The notes: generated by a model not told the origin, from the letters alone. Shown: positions 34,475 to 47,261, numbered from the stretch's first letter. The stretch is DNA of 64,000 nucleotides from Hydrangea macrophylla (GCA_033977485.1 CM066992.1:104829450-104893449); one strand, 5' to 3'. Numbers and translations: made by a program.

Positions 34475-37400
34475 GAGAGGGAGAGGTTATGATTTTTCTT
34501 CCCCAAAGGTTATGATTTTTGCACTTAACATGCAGCTGGAGGAAACCTTAAAAAGGGAAAAACTGAGGAATAAGAAAGAAGAAACAAGAATAATGTTATA
34601 ATTCTTAAATTTTTATTTCAAAAGTACTTCTTAAATGATATGGTAGTGGGGTCAGGTAAATAACTTTTAATCAATACTATGATAGTATATTACATCACAT
34701 AAGAAAATTTGAAATGGAAGATCTAAAGATAAGATATCATTCATAAGATCTAAGTCAAATATCATACAATGTAAAGTGAAAGATCACACAAATAAACCTA
34801 GGAAAAAATCGTCTAATCATGTATCAAGTAATTAGGTTTCCCTAATCTAAGGGGACATGAATTGTTCTTGAAACAAATAAATAAAGAAATCGAAATATGC
34901 TTAGCAAGCTAGTATGATGCATGTTAATCTTTGAGAAAAGAAGACCTCTCAATCCCTGGGACGGATGAGAAAGGAAGATTAGATCGAGGGGGAAGCATGA
35001 ACATATTGATCAAGTTCATTCCTTATAATCTTCTTAGATTAGGACTCACAAAATCCCCAAATCTTTGCATGGATGCAATGTATGTATCTAGAATGTGCCA
35101 AGATTGTAGTGTGCTTTGTGTTCATGGATTCTTAGAATGGCTTAGAAGTCTAGAATGTGTATGAATGAATGAAATCATGGGATATGTACAAATGTAGTAT
35201 GAACTACTTCCTAAGACGTGAACTAATTTGGAGTGCATGTAAGCATCAAATCAAAGGGGGAAAGTAAAAGTGTGCTTGCTGTGAATAATGGACAGAACAG
35301 TAACATGATCTTTTAAAAATTGAAAAGAGGGGTTAGGAATATTTTCAATGCATGATTTTTTATGGAGATCTTTATTATTGTGTCTAGAACACAATCCAAA
35401 AGGCCAATCTTTAATAACTATCACAGATTGAGAGAAATCACATAAACAATAAAGGTCACTCAGAAACAGAGTCCGTCCTGTCGACTGAAATGTCAAAAAA
35501 TCTTAGAAAATGAATACTAATGATCTAGAGGCTCATATTATACAGAAAGTTCCCTAAGCCATTGAAGTGTAAGGGAAAAATAAGTTAGGACCACCCCTTT
35601 TGGAAAATTGTTCTGAAAAATAAGTTGAAAGTCAACCAAGCTGCTGTGACAGCAGAGGCAGAATGTCTGGAAGTAATGTTTGGGTCCAAATAGACAATTT
35701 TCAAGTATTTCCAAGTCAAACCAAAAAATCATGGGTGTTCTCTAATGATTTAGGAAGACTTTCCAAGTATCCTTGCATTCATACATTCAGTATTGAGTTC
35801 TAGAGAAATCTTTGAACTCAGATCACTCACTGTTTTGACTCACTGTTTTGAAGATTTTGGGAAAACAAGGTTTATCTCTTGAAATCAAAGTAAGGGTTTT
35901 AAGAATGGGGTTTTGAAATAGAAGTTTTGAAAGCACATTTTCAATACTCAATGAAGGTTATAACCACTTAAAATGCCAACATCAAACTCATCACCAAGAA
36001 CCTCCAAGATTGTTGGAGAGATTTATTTTCATTTGAATATAACTTCAAGGATACCTTGGAGGTATTGAAGTTATAATCATCATCTATCAAACATGTTTTT
36101 GAGGTCAAGAGCTATTATCCATAAGGATTCACTCACCTCAAACTTCATGTCATCATCTAGATGATGATGAGCTAGTAAGTAAATAAAGAAAATAAAAAAG
36201 AAATGAGGTAAGAAGAGATGAACATTGCATAAACAAACAAGTAAATAACAATCAATAGATGATGATCAATGTGATATTGGACTTGTAGTTTGATGTTTCA
36301 CTCATATGTGATGACATTGGACATGGAAGTGCTTCCTAACTCAAAAATGCTTAGAGAAATGGTGATTGGGTGTATTGATGATGAAGTATATAGAAAAATG
36401 GTGGAGGAAAACAAGATTGGAACTCACTTTCAATAGAAAAATAGTAGGAAAAAGCTCCTTTCTCACTTCTAAATCTATCTCTATCTCTCTTTCTCTCTAC
36501 AACTTTGTCAAGCTTTGCACTTGGCCCCCCCAAAATGAAGAGCAATGGGGGGTTTGTATAGGCTAATTTGGGGTGGTTTTGGGATTTAGAAAGTGCTCTC
36601 ATTGGTCCCAAACATCTGTGAACATCAAACTACATCGTTTTGATTTTTAATTAATCAAAATGGACCCCCAAAAATTATTACAAAAGGATACTATTCTGGA
36701 GGAGAGTGCCGCGGCGGCAGTAGGCCAGTGCCGCGGCGGCACTGCTCCTCAATCGTCTGGATAATCCTGTTTAGACCCCCAGAGGTTCCGGTATTCGCGA
36801 AAAGGCCCTATTTTGTCCAAAATTCACAGAAAATGCACACGAACTCCAAATTGAGGTTATGATATACTGTTAGAAAGTTAATGGAGTCTGTTTTACATAA
36901 AAAATAATTCAGGGATAGGTCACTTTGAAAAGTTTTGCGGTATTTGCGATAAAAGCCGATTTGATCGCCTTTTTCGCCTTCGGAAATTCATAATAAACTC
37001 GTTTTAAATCCAAAAATTATGTGCAATATACCATTGGAAAGCTATTGACCTCTAGTATCCATGAAAAATATTTGAAAATTGTTACAGTGATCCGGTTCTA
37101 AAGTCAAATTTTGGTCAAACTGGTCAAACCTGGGATTCCCGGGAAGTTCTGGAAACCTCTGGGTTGACGTTTTCGCTCGATTTTATTTTAAAACTCATTT
37201 TAATACTTTCCACATAATTTAGAATGATCCCGGCGAATTTGGGCGATTTCGGTCAAACTTGGTCAAACCTTGGTCAAACCTGGTCAAACTGGTCAACGGG
37301 GACTTTCCGGGAACTTTCGGGTCTTCCGGGGGTCTCTGGGAGCTGACGATTTCATCTGATTTTACTTAAAAACTCATTTTCTTACTTTTCTTACGACTAG

Positions 37401-37585
37401 CATGTTTCCAGAACTTTTGGTCCAAATTTGGGAGCTTTTGGGCTTTCAGGGGCATTTTGGTCATTCTGAGCATTTTGAGAAATAGAACTAACTTCCAGGA
37501 GTCCTTTTGAGTTTTTTTCGATCATTGTGAATCACCAAGCTATGGGTCTCCTAAATCTGATAGCCGACAAAATGGGGTGTCTACA
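34475..37585 (-). mobile_element. Inverted LTR-derived block (Del/Tekay-like), left end not found
   Basis: The right end reads AAAATGGGGTGTCTACA. Its complement, TGTAGACACCCCATTTTG, closely matches the start of the solo LTR at 29139 (TGTAGACACCCCAATTTTG). Repeated GGTCAAACCTGG phrases (37110-37300) and a GC-rich spot at 36702-36752 lie inside. No gene seen. The left boundary lies somewhere after 34475, and no target duplication was identified. Confidence 0.5.
36708..36748. repeat. GC-rich direct/inverted repeat
   Basis: Two copies of AGTGCCGCGGCGGCA in an otherwise AT-rich block. The outer GAGGAG and CTCCTC can pair. Confidence 0.7.
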
Positions 37586-38002
37586 ACAGGTATATCATGT
37601 TATTATTTATCCCCTCTTATATATTTCATGGAGATGTGATTCCCTTAGAAACAGGGGGCTATATGGATAATCTAAGTAGTCTTATTGGGTTGTGCTATGA
37701 CGTCATAAGTGTACCCGTTGCATGCCCTCCTGTGTATTCATATTTTATATTTATTTCCCGAACATCGTACGCAGGTCCTAAAACATTACGCTCATATCTC
37801 AAAATATCGTACCCAAACCACTACGACCATAGTAGTTTTGGTTTCAAAATGTTGCACTAAAGTCTCAAATACTATACCCTTATCTCAAAATATTGTACCA
37901 TATTTAGGTGATATGATACCACCAACGGCTATAGTTGTATCATTGAATTCTCATTGTGAGAGATTCTGTCTAATATCGAATAAATACAAAAAAAAAATAG
38001 TA
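37586..38002. other. Intergenic sequence
   Basis: No gene seen. Several near-repeats of TCAAAATATCGTACC-like phrases (37795-37900). Confidence 0.4.
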
Positions 38003-38475
38003 TGATATATGTAGAATCAAGGAGGCTACATGCTATCACTAACAACTTGGGATTAAGTATTTTAAGGGCCAATATGGCGGGTGCGACAAGTTGTTGGGCT
38101 AGTGGACCACTTGGGGCGTTCCCAAGTGGTATCAGATCCAACCCTGGTCGCGTGAGGGTGCCGTGGTGGTGTGACAGAGGAGTAGAGGCTCCGGAGAGGG
38201 GTAGATGCCCCCGATGTACTATTTACCTTGTGCATGCTTATGGGCTGTTCTGTGGTCATCAATGACCTGCTTCCACATTGTCCAGCCAAGGGGAAGTTAG
38301 TCTGATATATGTAGAACCAAGAGACTACTACTAACAACTTGGACTTAAGTTGGTCTGACATATGTAGAATCAAGTGGTCTACTACTAACAAGTAACAAAT
38401 TGAACTTAAGTATTTTAAGGGTTAATGTTGCAGACTCGTTACGTTTTGGGCCAGGGGAGCACTTATACCGTTACA
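38003..38475 (+). mobile_element. TRIM-like miniature LTR retrotransposon
   Basis: Two direct repeats begin TGATATATGTAGAA, at 38003-38124 and about 38303-38475. The second contains a local duplication. The primer-binding motif TGGTATCAGATCC lies 2 bases after the first LTR (38127) and AAGGGGAAG precedes the second. The interior of about 180 bp is non-coding. This layout, under 0.5 kb with a tRNA-Met-type binding site, is that of a TRIM. Confidence 0.65.
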
Positions 38476-38542
38476 CATTAACTAGTGGTTGACACAAAAA
38501 TTAAGAATATATAGCACCTAATTACAAAGAAAAAGGAACATA

Positions 38543-38725
38543 CCAAGTGCACCTAGCCCAATTGGTATGACCTCTCTCTCTCCAATGGGGAGATTGAGTA
38601 TCGAAGGCCCTTAGAGGGATTCCTTTGCTTGCTCCCCTCTTATTCGTCAGTCGGAATAAGTGATTCTTGTTGGGCTTTGTTAGTAATTCAGGTAAGTATA
38701 AAAAAAAAAAAAAAAAAAAAAAAAA
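38543..38725 (+). mobile_element. SINE-like element with poly-A tail
   Basis: A tRNA-like head has a box-A-like TAGCCCAATTGG (38554) and a weaker box-B-like GTATCGAAGGCC (about 38597). It is followed by a unique body and a pure tail of 26 A. Flanks AAAAAGGAACATA and AAAAAGGGGGAATATA are similar but do not give a clean duplication. Confidence 0.5.
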
Positions 38726-39644
38726 GGGGGAATATAATGAGATGGACAAAATTGGAATGCTATTTGCTACTACTAATAATGGTTAGACCATTTTCAACCT
38801 CATGTCATATGTCATGCCAATTCCATGTTAATAGCATGAACAACAAATATGATTACTCCATCCCCATGCCATATCACTTTCCATGCCATATTTGGCACAA
38901 CAAATGGCACATGCCATTTGTGCCACATCAACATATTAGTATTGAAATGATATATTTTGACTATTTTCCTTGCCATGTTTTACAAATTTTACATCTCAAA
39001 GGCTTCCCCAATACATGTGGTAGTGGTACCACTTGATTTTGATTGAAGGATATTGAAGTGTCCACATGATTTTTTTTTTTTTTGGACCTACAAAGTTCTC
39101 CACCCACATGTATGTGGGAAGTATTTGGAATGCAAAATTTAGGAAGCATATACATTTATTAAATGACCCTTTTGCCCTTTAAATAAAAGACTACTTTGAA
39201 AGACAAATGGTAGTTGGGCCAAATTGTAGCATTTGAAATGACATGTAACATTAGAGCAAAAATGTTAAAATATAGAATTTATATTATAACAATGCCAAAA
39301 AAATAAAATTAGCATGATAAAAATAACATGTAACGTTGGAATTGCTCTTACGTTACCTTTATCTTAGGGAAAAGGCTGTGATACGGAGAGTGGTTTCTTC
39401 CGCATGTGCGGACAATTTTTGACCGTGGGATGGTTTGCACAAAGGCTTTGGATGGAAGACAACACGCATTGAAAATTGAAGTGGTTTTTGGAAATTTACT
39501 GTTCCAACCCGTTACAAAAGACCAAAAAACCTTGCATAGCCGGTTGCCTCTTTTTGCTAAAAAGTTCCCATCATTTCATTCTCTTTCCACTTTTAAGCCA
39601 TAAACTTCTTAGTTGTAATTTTTTTTGATAGCTTTAATTAATTG
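38726..39644. other. Intergenic sequence
   Basis: No gene seen. CATGCCATAT-type words repeat between 38800 and 38920. Confidence 0.4.
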
Positions 39645-39646
39645 TA

Positions 39647-39891
39647 TTCCCTCTGTCCCATTTTATGAGTTCACATTTGGGAATTCAATTTATTAAGGGG
39701 ACAAAAAGATCTACACCTACTTTTCACAATGGCCACTAATCATTACAACTTTTTAAATTTTGTCTTGGTGTAGATTTCGAGGGATAGTTTTGAAAAGTAA
39801 GTAAAAATTGTACACTAATTTAGAAAAGTGGACACTAATTTTGGGACATCCCAAAATAGAATATAGGACTCACAAAATGGGACGGAGGGAG
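39647..39891. mobile_element. Stowaway-type MITE
   Basis: Ends TTCCCTCTGTCCCATTTTAT and, read inward from the right, CTCCCTCCGTCCCATTTTGT, flanked by TA on both sides (39645-39646, 39892-39893). The CTCCCTCCGTCCCA terminus is the classic Tc1/mariner-derived Stowaway end. 245 bp, no coding sequence. Confidence 0.88.
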
Positions 39892-39934
39892 TAGCATTTA
39901 TTGTATTATTTTATTATACTTACAATTATATTAA

Positions 39935-40102
39935 CAAAAATGCTACACCCACAACCTTTTTCCACAACCAACACATTGTGGCCCTTGATTTTAGTAGGTC
40001 CTTATGAGACCCATGTGGGATCCTCATGAGATCTACCGAAATCAAGGGACAGGATATATGATTGTGGAAATTGTGAAAAAGGTTGTGGGTGTAGCATTAC
40101 TC
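39935..40102. mobile_element. Mutator-like MITE
   Basis: Inverted arms containing AATGCTACACCCACAACC enclose a 168-bp element. A perfect 9-bp flanking duplication TTATATTAA lies at 39926-39934 and 40103-40111. Nine-bp duplications are the mark of Mutator-like elements. A second arm-like start, AATGCTACACTTTCC, follows at 40119. Confidence 0.75.
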
Positions 40103-40300
40103 TTATATTAAAAACCAATAATGCTACACTTTCCAAATTTGAGATTCAAATTTGGTTCCCCAATACTTTGTCAGTTGTACTACACGCAATGATATGTAGT
40201 ACCATTGATAATTGTCACAAAATGTGGTACACCTGTTATGTAACAATATATATGATCCTAAAAGTATTAAATGTACGTTTGACAAACATGAATAAACTTC

Positions 40301-41354
40301 GGAATGGAATGGTCATTCCTCGGTTCATTCCATCACGCTATTTAGTGTGACCAGATATAGTGGACTGGACATTACTTTTGGAATGACCATTTTCACTTAA
40401 GCATAAATGTGTATTCTTTATCAAAACTAAGTAATGGCAATTCCGTTCCCACATGAATCTCAGCAAAAAAAAAAAAAATAAATCATTCTCACATAAATGA
40501 CTATGATTGTACAATATAAAACTTTTTCTTAAAAAAATTGTTGTAAAATATTGAATATTTGGATTAAACACTATTCATAATAAAAACAAATTCACAAGAC
40601 ATTGAATTTAATGTTAGGCTAAAAATATTTAATATATTAAATATTTAAAGAGATTTTGTAAATAGATTAAATAATAAGGTGGACTAAAAAAGTTTAAAAT
40701 ATTAAATTATTTCATCAAAAACTAAATATTAAATTTTTCAAGCAAAAAAATATTAGGAAAATTTCACATTTTCTGGTCAAATTACAACCTCAAATTTGTT
40801 TAAGCAGTTAAGTAGTTAAAAACAATTAAATAGTCACAATAATTAGCAAAAATTAAATTAATAATTAGTCATTTTTTATTTTTATTTTAGGAAAATTATT
40901 AGTCAGTATTAAGTTGTATATTACTTGATAATAATTTATTACATATATTATTTTGTATGACTAGTCATTAATTGTTTATTTGTATAGCTAGTCACTAATT
41001 ACTCACTAAATTAGACGTTCTTGAGTACTAAAATAAATTACTAATAGATTAGAGTATTAAAAATAATAACATTTTAAAAAGATTGGATAAAATTGGACAA
41101 ATAGTCCTTTTAATTGAACTTATCTCTCGGAATGGAATGGACATTCTTGAGTTCATTCCATACCTATATTTGGTATGACCTGGTACAGTTGAATGGGCAT
41201 TACTTTTAGAATGGCTACTACTACTTAAATAGGAATGTGCATTTCATGCCAAAACCTAAGGAATGCCCATTCCATTCTTACAAGAATGAAAATGAACCCA
41301 TGAATGCCTATTCCACTGTATCTAGTCACACCAAATATCAAAATGGAATGAACT
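40301..41354. repeat. Family of GGAATGGAATGG foldback repeats
   Basis: A copy with GGTTCATTCCATC...TAGTGTGACCAG lies at about 40301-40395. A second, self-complementary copy lies at 41129-41354: its left arm GAGTTCATTCCATACC pairs with the right arm ...GGAATGAACTT. The second looks like a complete MITE, the first a single arm. Between them, 40396-41128 is AT-rich without a gene. Confidence 0.55.
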
Positions 41355-41470
41355 TAGGGTGTGTTTGGTGGCTATGGAGCTTGAAAGCTTCAAGGTCTCT
41401 CTCTCCTCTTTCTCTTCTGTAGCTCTATCTCTCTCTGCCTTCTCTTTCTCTTCTTTTATCTTTCTTCCTT

Positions 41471-41759
41471 CCATGATTAAGACATTCTGTACCATTACTG
41501 TTCCATAATTAAGAAATTGTGTACCCTTGTTGTTCCATGATTAAGAAATTTTGTACCCTTATTGTTCCATGATCAAAGAAATTTTGTACCCTTATTGTTC
41601 CATGATTAAGAAATATTGTACCCTTCTTGTTCAATGATTAAGAAATTCTGTACCCTTATTATTCCATGATTAAGAAATTTTGTACCCTTATTGTTCTATG
41701 GTTAAGAAATATTGTACCCTTCTTGTTCCATGATTAAGAAATTATGTACCCTTCTTGTT
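41471..41759 (+). repeat. Array 1 of a 32-bp tandem repeat
   Basis: Nine units of the type CCATGATTAAGAAATTTTGT plus ACCCTTATTGTT, one of them 33 bp. The same unit recurs at 42930-43147 (same strand) and at 43801-44072 (opposite strand). Confidence 0.92.
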
Positions 41760-41904
41760 GCTTACTTTCCAAAGCACTACTTCTGAATAATTCCTTAACA
41801 ATATAATATTTTTTAATTAATTAAAGATTAATTTTTACAAAAAGTTTAAAAGTGATGTCACTAAACTTTTACTGCAAACGTCTGTAGTGATGTGACTAAA
41901 CTTT

Positions 41905-42252
41905 TTGAGTAATGATGTATGGCATATCTATTGCCCTTACACATATCCTAAAGGGCAAACTTGGTATGGTAAAAGACGTCCTTATTTCAACACCCCAATA
42001 CCTTATAATTTCTCTTTCTCAAATGTTGGCCACATAATCATTGGTAATACTCACGCTCGACTACCAAACAATGTAGTTTTTATTGGAGATGATCTAAGAT
42101 GGACAAAATTGTTTAGCATAAGGTGTGAGTGCGAAGTATATTGTCGTTGGCACGGGTTATCAATACCGATTTCTCGTGCTCCTGATTTCATGCGAAATCC
42201 GAATAGGGATGACGATCGGGTCATAGATTTACTGAAGCAAGAGATTCGATAG
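41905..42252 (+). CDS. Orphan reading frame of 115 codons between 32-bp arrays
   Basis: Opens at ATG before SNDVWHIYCPY and ends at a TAG at 42250. It contains FSNVGHIIIGNTHARLPNNV and WTKLFSIRCECEVYCRWHG. I do not recognise the family. The composition is protein-like rather than a repeat translation, so it may be a captured or decayed gene fragment within the array-bounded structure. A further short frame at 42641..42847 (SLGGVPRASVPLLWDRAV) is equally unassigned. Confidence 0.3.
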   Translation: MSNDVWHIYCPYTYPKGQTWYGKRRPYFNTPIPYNFSFSNVGHIIIGNTHARLPNNVVFIGDDLRWTKLFSIRCECEVYCRWHGLSIPISRAPDFMRNPNRDDDRVIDLLKQEIR

Positions 42253-42309
42253 ATGAAACGATGATTGAAGCGTTTTCACGCAATCAAAGATGCAAAAAAA
42301 GTAATATCA

Positions 42310-42331
42310 CCCCCCCCCCCCCCCCCCCCCC
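42310..42331. repeat. Homopolymer of 22 C
   Basis: Uninterrupted C run after GTAATATCA. It may be unstable in replication or sequencing, so its length should be treated with care. Confidence 0.9.
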
Positions 42332-42640
42332 AGTCTTTGCTATACAAGATATTGAAGATGATTCATCTTACGCTGATGTATATCCCCATCTACCGGATTA
42401 TACTGAAGATATAACACCCGCATGTGTATTGTTGCATTTATTACATTGTCATGCATGATAATGTGATTTGGCGTGTCTTATGACACATGTGTGAGTGAGT
42501 TTTGACTCACGAGTTGATTTGGGTATCCGAAAATAAATAGTTATCTGTGTATTTCACTATCTGTTCTTCAAATACCAGTGTAGAATGAGTATTGTGTTGT
42601 TGTGAAGTCTTTCCGCTGCATGTGTTCTTCAAACTAATTT

Positions 42641-42847
42641 TTGGAAACGTCAATGAATTGGAGTAGCCTCGGTGGCGTGCCACGGGCTTCAGTTCCGCTA
42701 TTGTGGGACCGGGCTGTGACAGAAGATGATGTTGATGGGGATTTTCAACGTTTTCTTCCTTGGTGTCTAATCAGAGATGATGGACAACATTTCTGTTGTT
42801 ATGAATACTATGGCGATTTATCTGGTTTGGACATCCTTTCTGATTAG
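42641..42847 (+). CDS. Short orphan reading frame, 68 codons
   Basis: Reads METSMNWSSLGGVPR onward and ends ...YYGDLSGLDILSD. No family recognised. It lies between array 1 and array 2, and is possibly part of the same decayed gene as 41905-42252. Confidence 0.25.
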   Translation: METSMNWSSLGGVPRASVPLLWDRAVTEDDVDGDFQRFLPWCLIRDDGQHFCCYEYYGDLSGLDILSD

Positions 42848-42929
42848 TTCCGTTATGGTATGCTTTGTTTAGCTTTAAGTAAATTTTTTCAAGACAAGGT
42901 TGTGTAGTGAATAACTATTTAAGTACGCA

Positions 42930-43147
42930 TGTAAGATATTTTGTACTCTTGTTGTTCTATGATTAAGAAATTATGTACCCTCGTTGTTCCATGATTAAGA
43001 TATTTTGTACCCTTGTTGTTCAATGATTAAGAAATTTTGTACTCTTATTGTTTCATGATTTATATATTCTGCACCCTTATTGTTCTATGATTAAGATATT
43101 CTGTACCCATATTGTTCTAGGATTAAGAAATATTGTACCCGTATTAT
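42930..43147 (+). repeat. Array 2 of the 32-bp tandem repeat
   Basis: About 6.8 diverged units in the same orientation as array 1. It is followed at once by an 80-90 bp segment (43148-43240) that recurs inverted at about 43445-43530 and direct at 43545-43630. Confidence 0.88.
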
Positions 43148-43655
43148 AAAACCTAAATAGTTTACAAATTTACAAAATTTTACAGATTTAGTTTTTTAAT
43201 ATTAAACCATTAACTTTTTGTCCAAGTAGTAGGTGAAAGACATTAGCTTTTTGTCCCAAGACTACTCACGAGCCTTAATCGATCGTGTTCATGAGTTTAA
43301 ATGAGCGAACCGAGCCTAGCCTTTATCGAGCCGAGCTTCGAGCCCTTGTTGAGCGGCTCAGCTCATTTACACCCCTAGTTGGTATGGTATAACAAATTTT
43401 AGTTGAGGAACAAGTTTTATTAGAGAGTATCAAAATTTCTTACTGAACAAAAAGTTAATGGTTTAATATTAAAAAACTAAATCTGTAAAAAATTTTAAAT
43501 TTGTAAACTATTGAGGTTTTATAATTTTTGGCCCTAACTTATAACAATAGTTTACAAATTTACAATATTTTATAGATTTAGTTTTTTTAATTAACTTTTT
43601 TGTCCAAGCAGTAGGTGAAAGACATTCAAATATTTATTTAGAGTAATGGGTTGTG

Positions 43656-43804
43656 ACATGAACGTACATCGGAGCTTTTAGATTGTGATTTCACAGGATC
43701 ACTTGCATATTTGTGTTCTAAAGATGAGACCAATCAAGAAATTTATTACAAGTACGAGGTGGATGAGGAACATCGATTGTCTAGGTTGTTTTGGGCAGAT
43801 GGAA
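43656..43804 (+). pseudogene. FAR1/MULE-transposase-like fragment
   Basis: About 48 codons read SELLDCDFTGSLAYLCSKD and then IYYKYEVDEEHRLSRLFWADG. The tail closely resembles the FYxYEVDxExxLxxLFWADxxSR motif just before the MULE domain of FAR1-related proteins, which derive from Mutator-like transposases. The fragment stops making family sense exactly where array 3 begins, so it is truncated by, or fused to, the repeat array. Confidence 0.65.
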
Positions 43805-44072
43805 CAAGAAGGGTACAATATTTCTTAATCATGGAACAAAAATTGTATAATATTTCTTAATCATGGAACAATAAGGGTACAAAATTTCTTAATCATATAA
43901 CAATAAGGATACAATATTTCTTAATCATGGAACAAGAAGGGTACCATATTTCTTAGTCATGGAACAATGATGGTACAAAATTTTTTAATCATAGAACAAG
44001 AACGGTACAATATTTCTTAATCATGGAACAATAAAGGTATATAATTTCTTTGATCATGGAACAATAAGGGTA
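43801..44072 (-). repeat. Array 3 of the 32-bp repeat, inverted
   Basis: About 8.5 units of GGAACAATAAGGGTACAAAA plus TTTCTTAATCAT, the reverse complement of the unit in arrays 1 and 2. The outer arrays therefore form long inverted arms around 41760-43800. Confidence 0.92.
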
Positions 44073-46082
44073 CATTGTTCAAATTGTTTGAGCACATATC
44101 TTCAAATCACTATGTGTGAAAATTGTTCATAATCGTGTGGACATTCATGGATGTAAGATATACTTACTGCAAACTTAATCAATATAAGATCATTAGAGAA
44201 TACAACTAAATAGTTTGTTAATCATCAAAATTACCCATTTGAAACAATGGAATAACACCTTGGGGCTAACAAAAGCTATATGCTTGTGAATAACAATAAT
44301 TATGCACATGGATAATAAACATGTCCAATCTTATCTCTTAAACATAACTATGGTCTACAGGAACACAAGTACCAACCACCCTTTCACACTAGTCCGCGAC
44401 TTCTCCATAAGTCCTCGTGACTAGCAGAGACCCACGTTTTTGATTCTATATTGCATCCCCAAGTTTTACAAGTTTTGCGTTCATGCCCCTGCTAGTTATG
44501 AAACTTATTAAAACTATCCAAATCTTAAATGAGTATTTGTTTATATCCTGTATGGGTCCCATACGCGGTCCCATGTAATATTATAAAGTTATTAATTAAC
44601 CTACTAATTATGCAACGTGTCGCATTCGCTCTCACAAATGCATCACTAACTGCCTACCAAAGTGGTCTCTAACAATTAACATATTATTAAAACATCTTAG
44701 TGAGATAAAACTCACTTAACACATGTAACCACATTATTAATATAATATTAATGATGCATGCTAATTCTATTAAATAGCTATCCCAAATATAATCCGCGGG
44801 AGCGGGTGCTACGCAAGGCATGCAAAATTTTTTATTTTTTTAATTCAAAACATATCAATAATGGTACTAGTTGTGTAGCCCTCGTCAACACCTATAAAAT
44901 TCATACAAAACAGAGTTGTGGATCAAAAGTTATGGAGGTTTAAAATTTTAAAAATATTCTTGAACTGGATTCTCATATAATGCATATACTCACACGGTGC
45001 GAGTGCATTATGAAGGAAGCATGTGGGGGCACTCATGTGTTTGACTGTGACCGGCTGCGTCTTTTGTAGGTAGAAGTTTTAAAAAATTTGAAAGTACAGG
45101 TGGTTTTCTCATAAAAGTAAATGCTGTCATCATCATGTGCTAGATTTATCTACACCTTGGATGATGTACCCAGATCAATCTTGTCCCTTCATTTCTTGTC
45201 CGCACCAAATATTACCATGCGAAAATACCACTCTTCCGTATCACAGCCATCCCCTTATCTTAGAAAGACTATGTAGAAACCGAAACAATGACCCCACACT
45301 GTCCACTGAGCAACCCAAGATGCAACTACAAGAGTGGAGGGCGTTGCGCTAAGGCTGGGCCTTTATTTGCCCCTTGTATTTGTAAGAATGATTTGCAATC
45401 TCGTTGGGATTGTAATTGGGTTTGGGTTAAATTGTATGGGTCCTATATGCAGATAAAAAAGGCAGAAAAAAAAAATAAATAAAAAATAAAAAATAAAAAA
45501 GGACAAAATAAAAAAAAAAAAATAATAAGGAGCCTATCCTATACCTATACGAATCTGAACTACTATCGAATTGCGATGTCCTCCAGCTAAATAAGAAAAC
45601 TCGGCTTATATCTCATCAGTATCATCCGACCAACAAATAGAAACTTGTTGAATTTCAGAAACTCGTGATTAATGTGAAACTATGAAACAACAGAAGTTTT
45701 GCGAAGTTAAAGTTTCAACTCTCATCAACAGCGACCACCACCCTTGACTGACTGGTGATATGAAGTGGCAATGCAAAAGAGAGCGAATAGTCGATCAAAT
45801 AAAATTTGGAAGAAGTGGTCTAGGCTACTCAAGAGTGACTGTTTTCATACTCGAACCTGCTTGTTTAGCATGGCTGCTGAGCTTTTACAAATTGCAATAA
45901 AGAGTGGCACTTAAAAAAAATCTTCCAAATTTCATTCCAAAAAAAAAAAATTCTTCCAATGATAGATAAGAATAAGAAAAATACTATTACAACCTTGACC
46001 AGGAGGGAACTGTACAATGCAGATAAAGGGGCAAATTGAAAATGGCCAATGATTTGCTATAAACACAGTATCTCTCTTCGTT
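44073..46082. other. Intergenic sequence downstream of the STY kinase gene
   Basis: No gene seen. An A-rich (AAAAATAAAT)n-like stretch lies at 45465-45525. The 3' UTR of the kinase gene should lie just below 46083. Confidence 0.45.
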
Positions 46083-47209
46083 TTAGTGGTGTCCCCGTCT
46101 GAGGACTGAAAGGAATCCTCCAGATGATTTCTCCTTGTGCTGATCCTCCGCCCCATCTCTAACCTGTCCCACGTACTTTAGTGTTATTCAGATTTACACA
46201 GAAGTCCAATGCAGAACATACTATTTCAAGCATGTTCCCGGATCAACGCGTCTATATTTGAGTGGAAATTTATTTAGGAGGAACTTGAGCATCACGGGAA
46301 AATGTGAATACAAGGAAATAAAAAAATCAGAGTAAAAAATATTGAAAAACAGTGGGTTAAAAGGCGAACATTGTGCATGAATCAATACATTCAAACTAAA
46401 GTTAATCACCACCACACTTACCTCCTTGGCTACTTGCTGAAGGATATCCAATATTTCAGAAAAGTCAGGTCTTAAAGTTGAGTCTTCCTGCCAGCATTTC
46501 TCAAGCAGCTCAGCAAGCATTGAATGAGTGTGCTTTGGTATTGTGGGCCGCAGACCCTGAAAAACGGAATGAGCAATTAACGTGTTGTTTATTTACACAA
46601 CAAAGTTATAATAACAAGTGTGCTGGCAAGTCTAAAACTGTGACGAATACATAATGAAAAAATCTGGAGTCCACACATAAACTAACGATGTTACAAGTGA
46701 CATTCAATAATGGTTTTGTTACCTTTTGGACAACTCCAACAGCAGCTTGCAGAGGAGTTAAGTATTCGTACGGGATCTGGAAAGCCAAATATGAAAGAAT
46801 AAACAAAATCAAACAAAAAGACAAGCCGGTTTTGAGATACCAAATCCAATGTTTATTGCCACAAACAATACCTTTCCTGTTAGCAACTCCCATAATACGA
46901 CCCCAAAACTAAATACATCGGCCTTGTGATCGTAAGGTTTGTGTTCTATAACCTTCAATGCAAAAGATCCACCATAAGCAAATGCCAATATGATCAACCT
47001 CCTACTGACAAGATGCAAAACAATTATAATCATCACCAAAATTGTAATGATAAAGAAAAACACAGCAAGCAAACTAAACCATGTCTTGGCTGCTGCTTAT
47101 CATTTCAATTTTCTGAGAGATTCTCCCAAACTAAAGGGTAGTCCCAACAAAACCTTGATGGCCTTCTACACTAGTGTGTGTTAATCGCCAAAGAATCAAT
47201 GCAATTGAC

Positions 47210-47261
<52 letters not shown>

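Noticed and set aside
37929..38391. Frames on both strands around 38000-38390
   Set aside because: They cross the TRIM-like LTRs and its primer-binding site; no protein family features.
41471..44072. CRISPR-like arrangement of regularly spaced repeats
   Set aside because: Units are contiguous 32-bp tandem repeats without unique spacers, in a plant genome.
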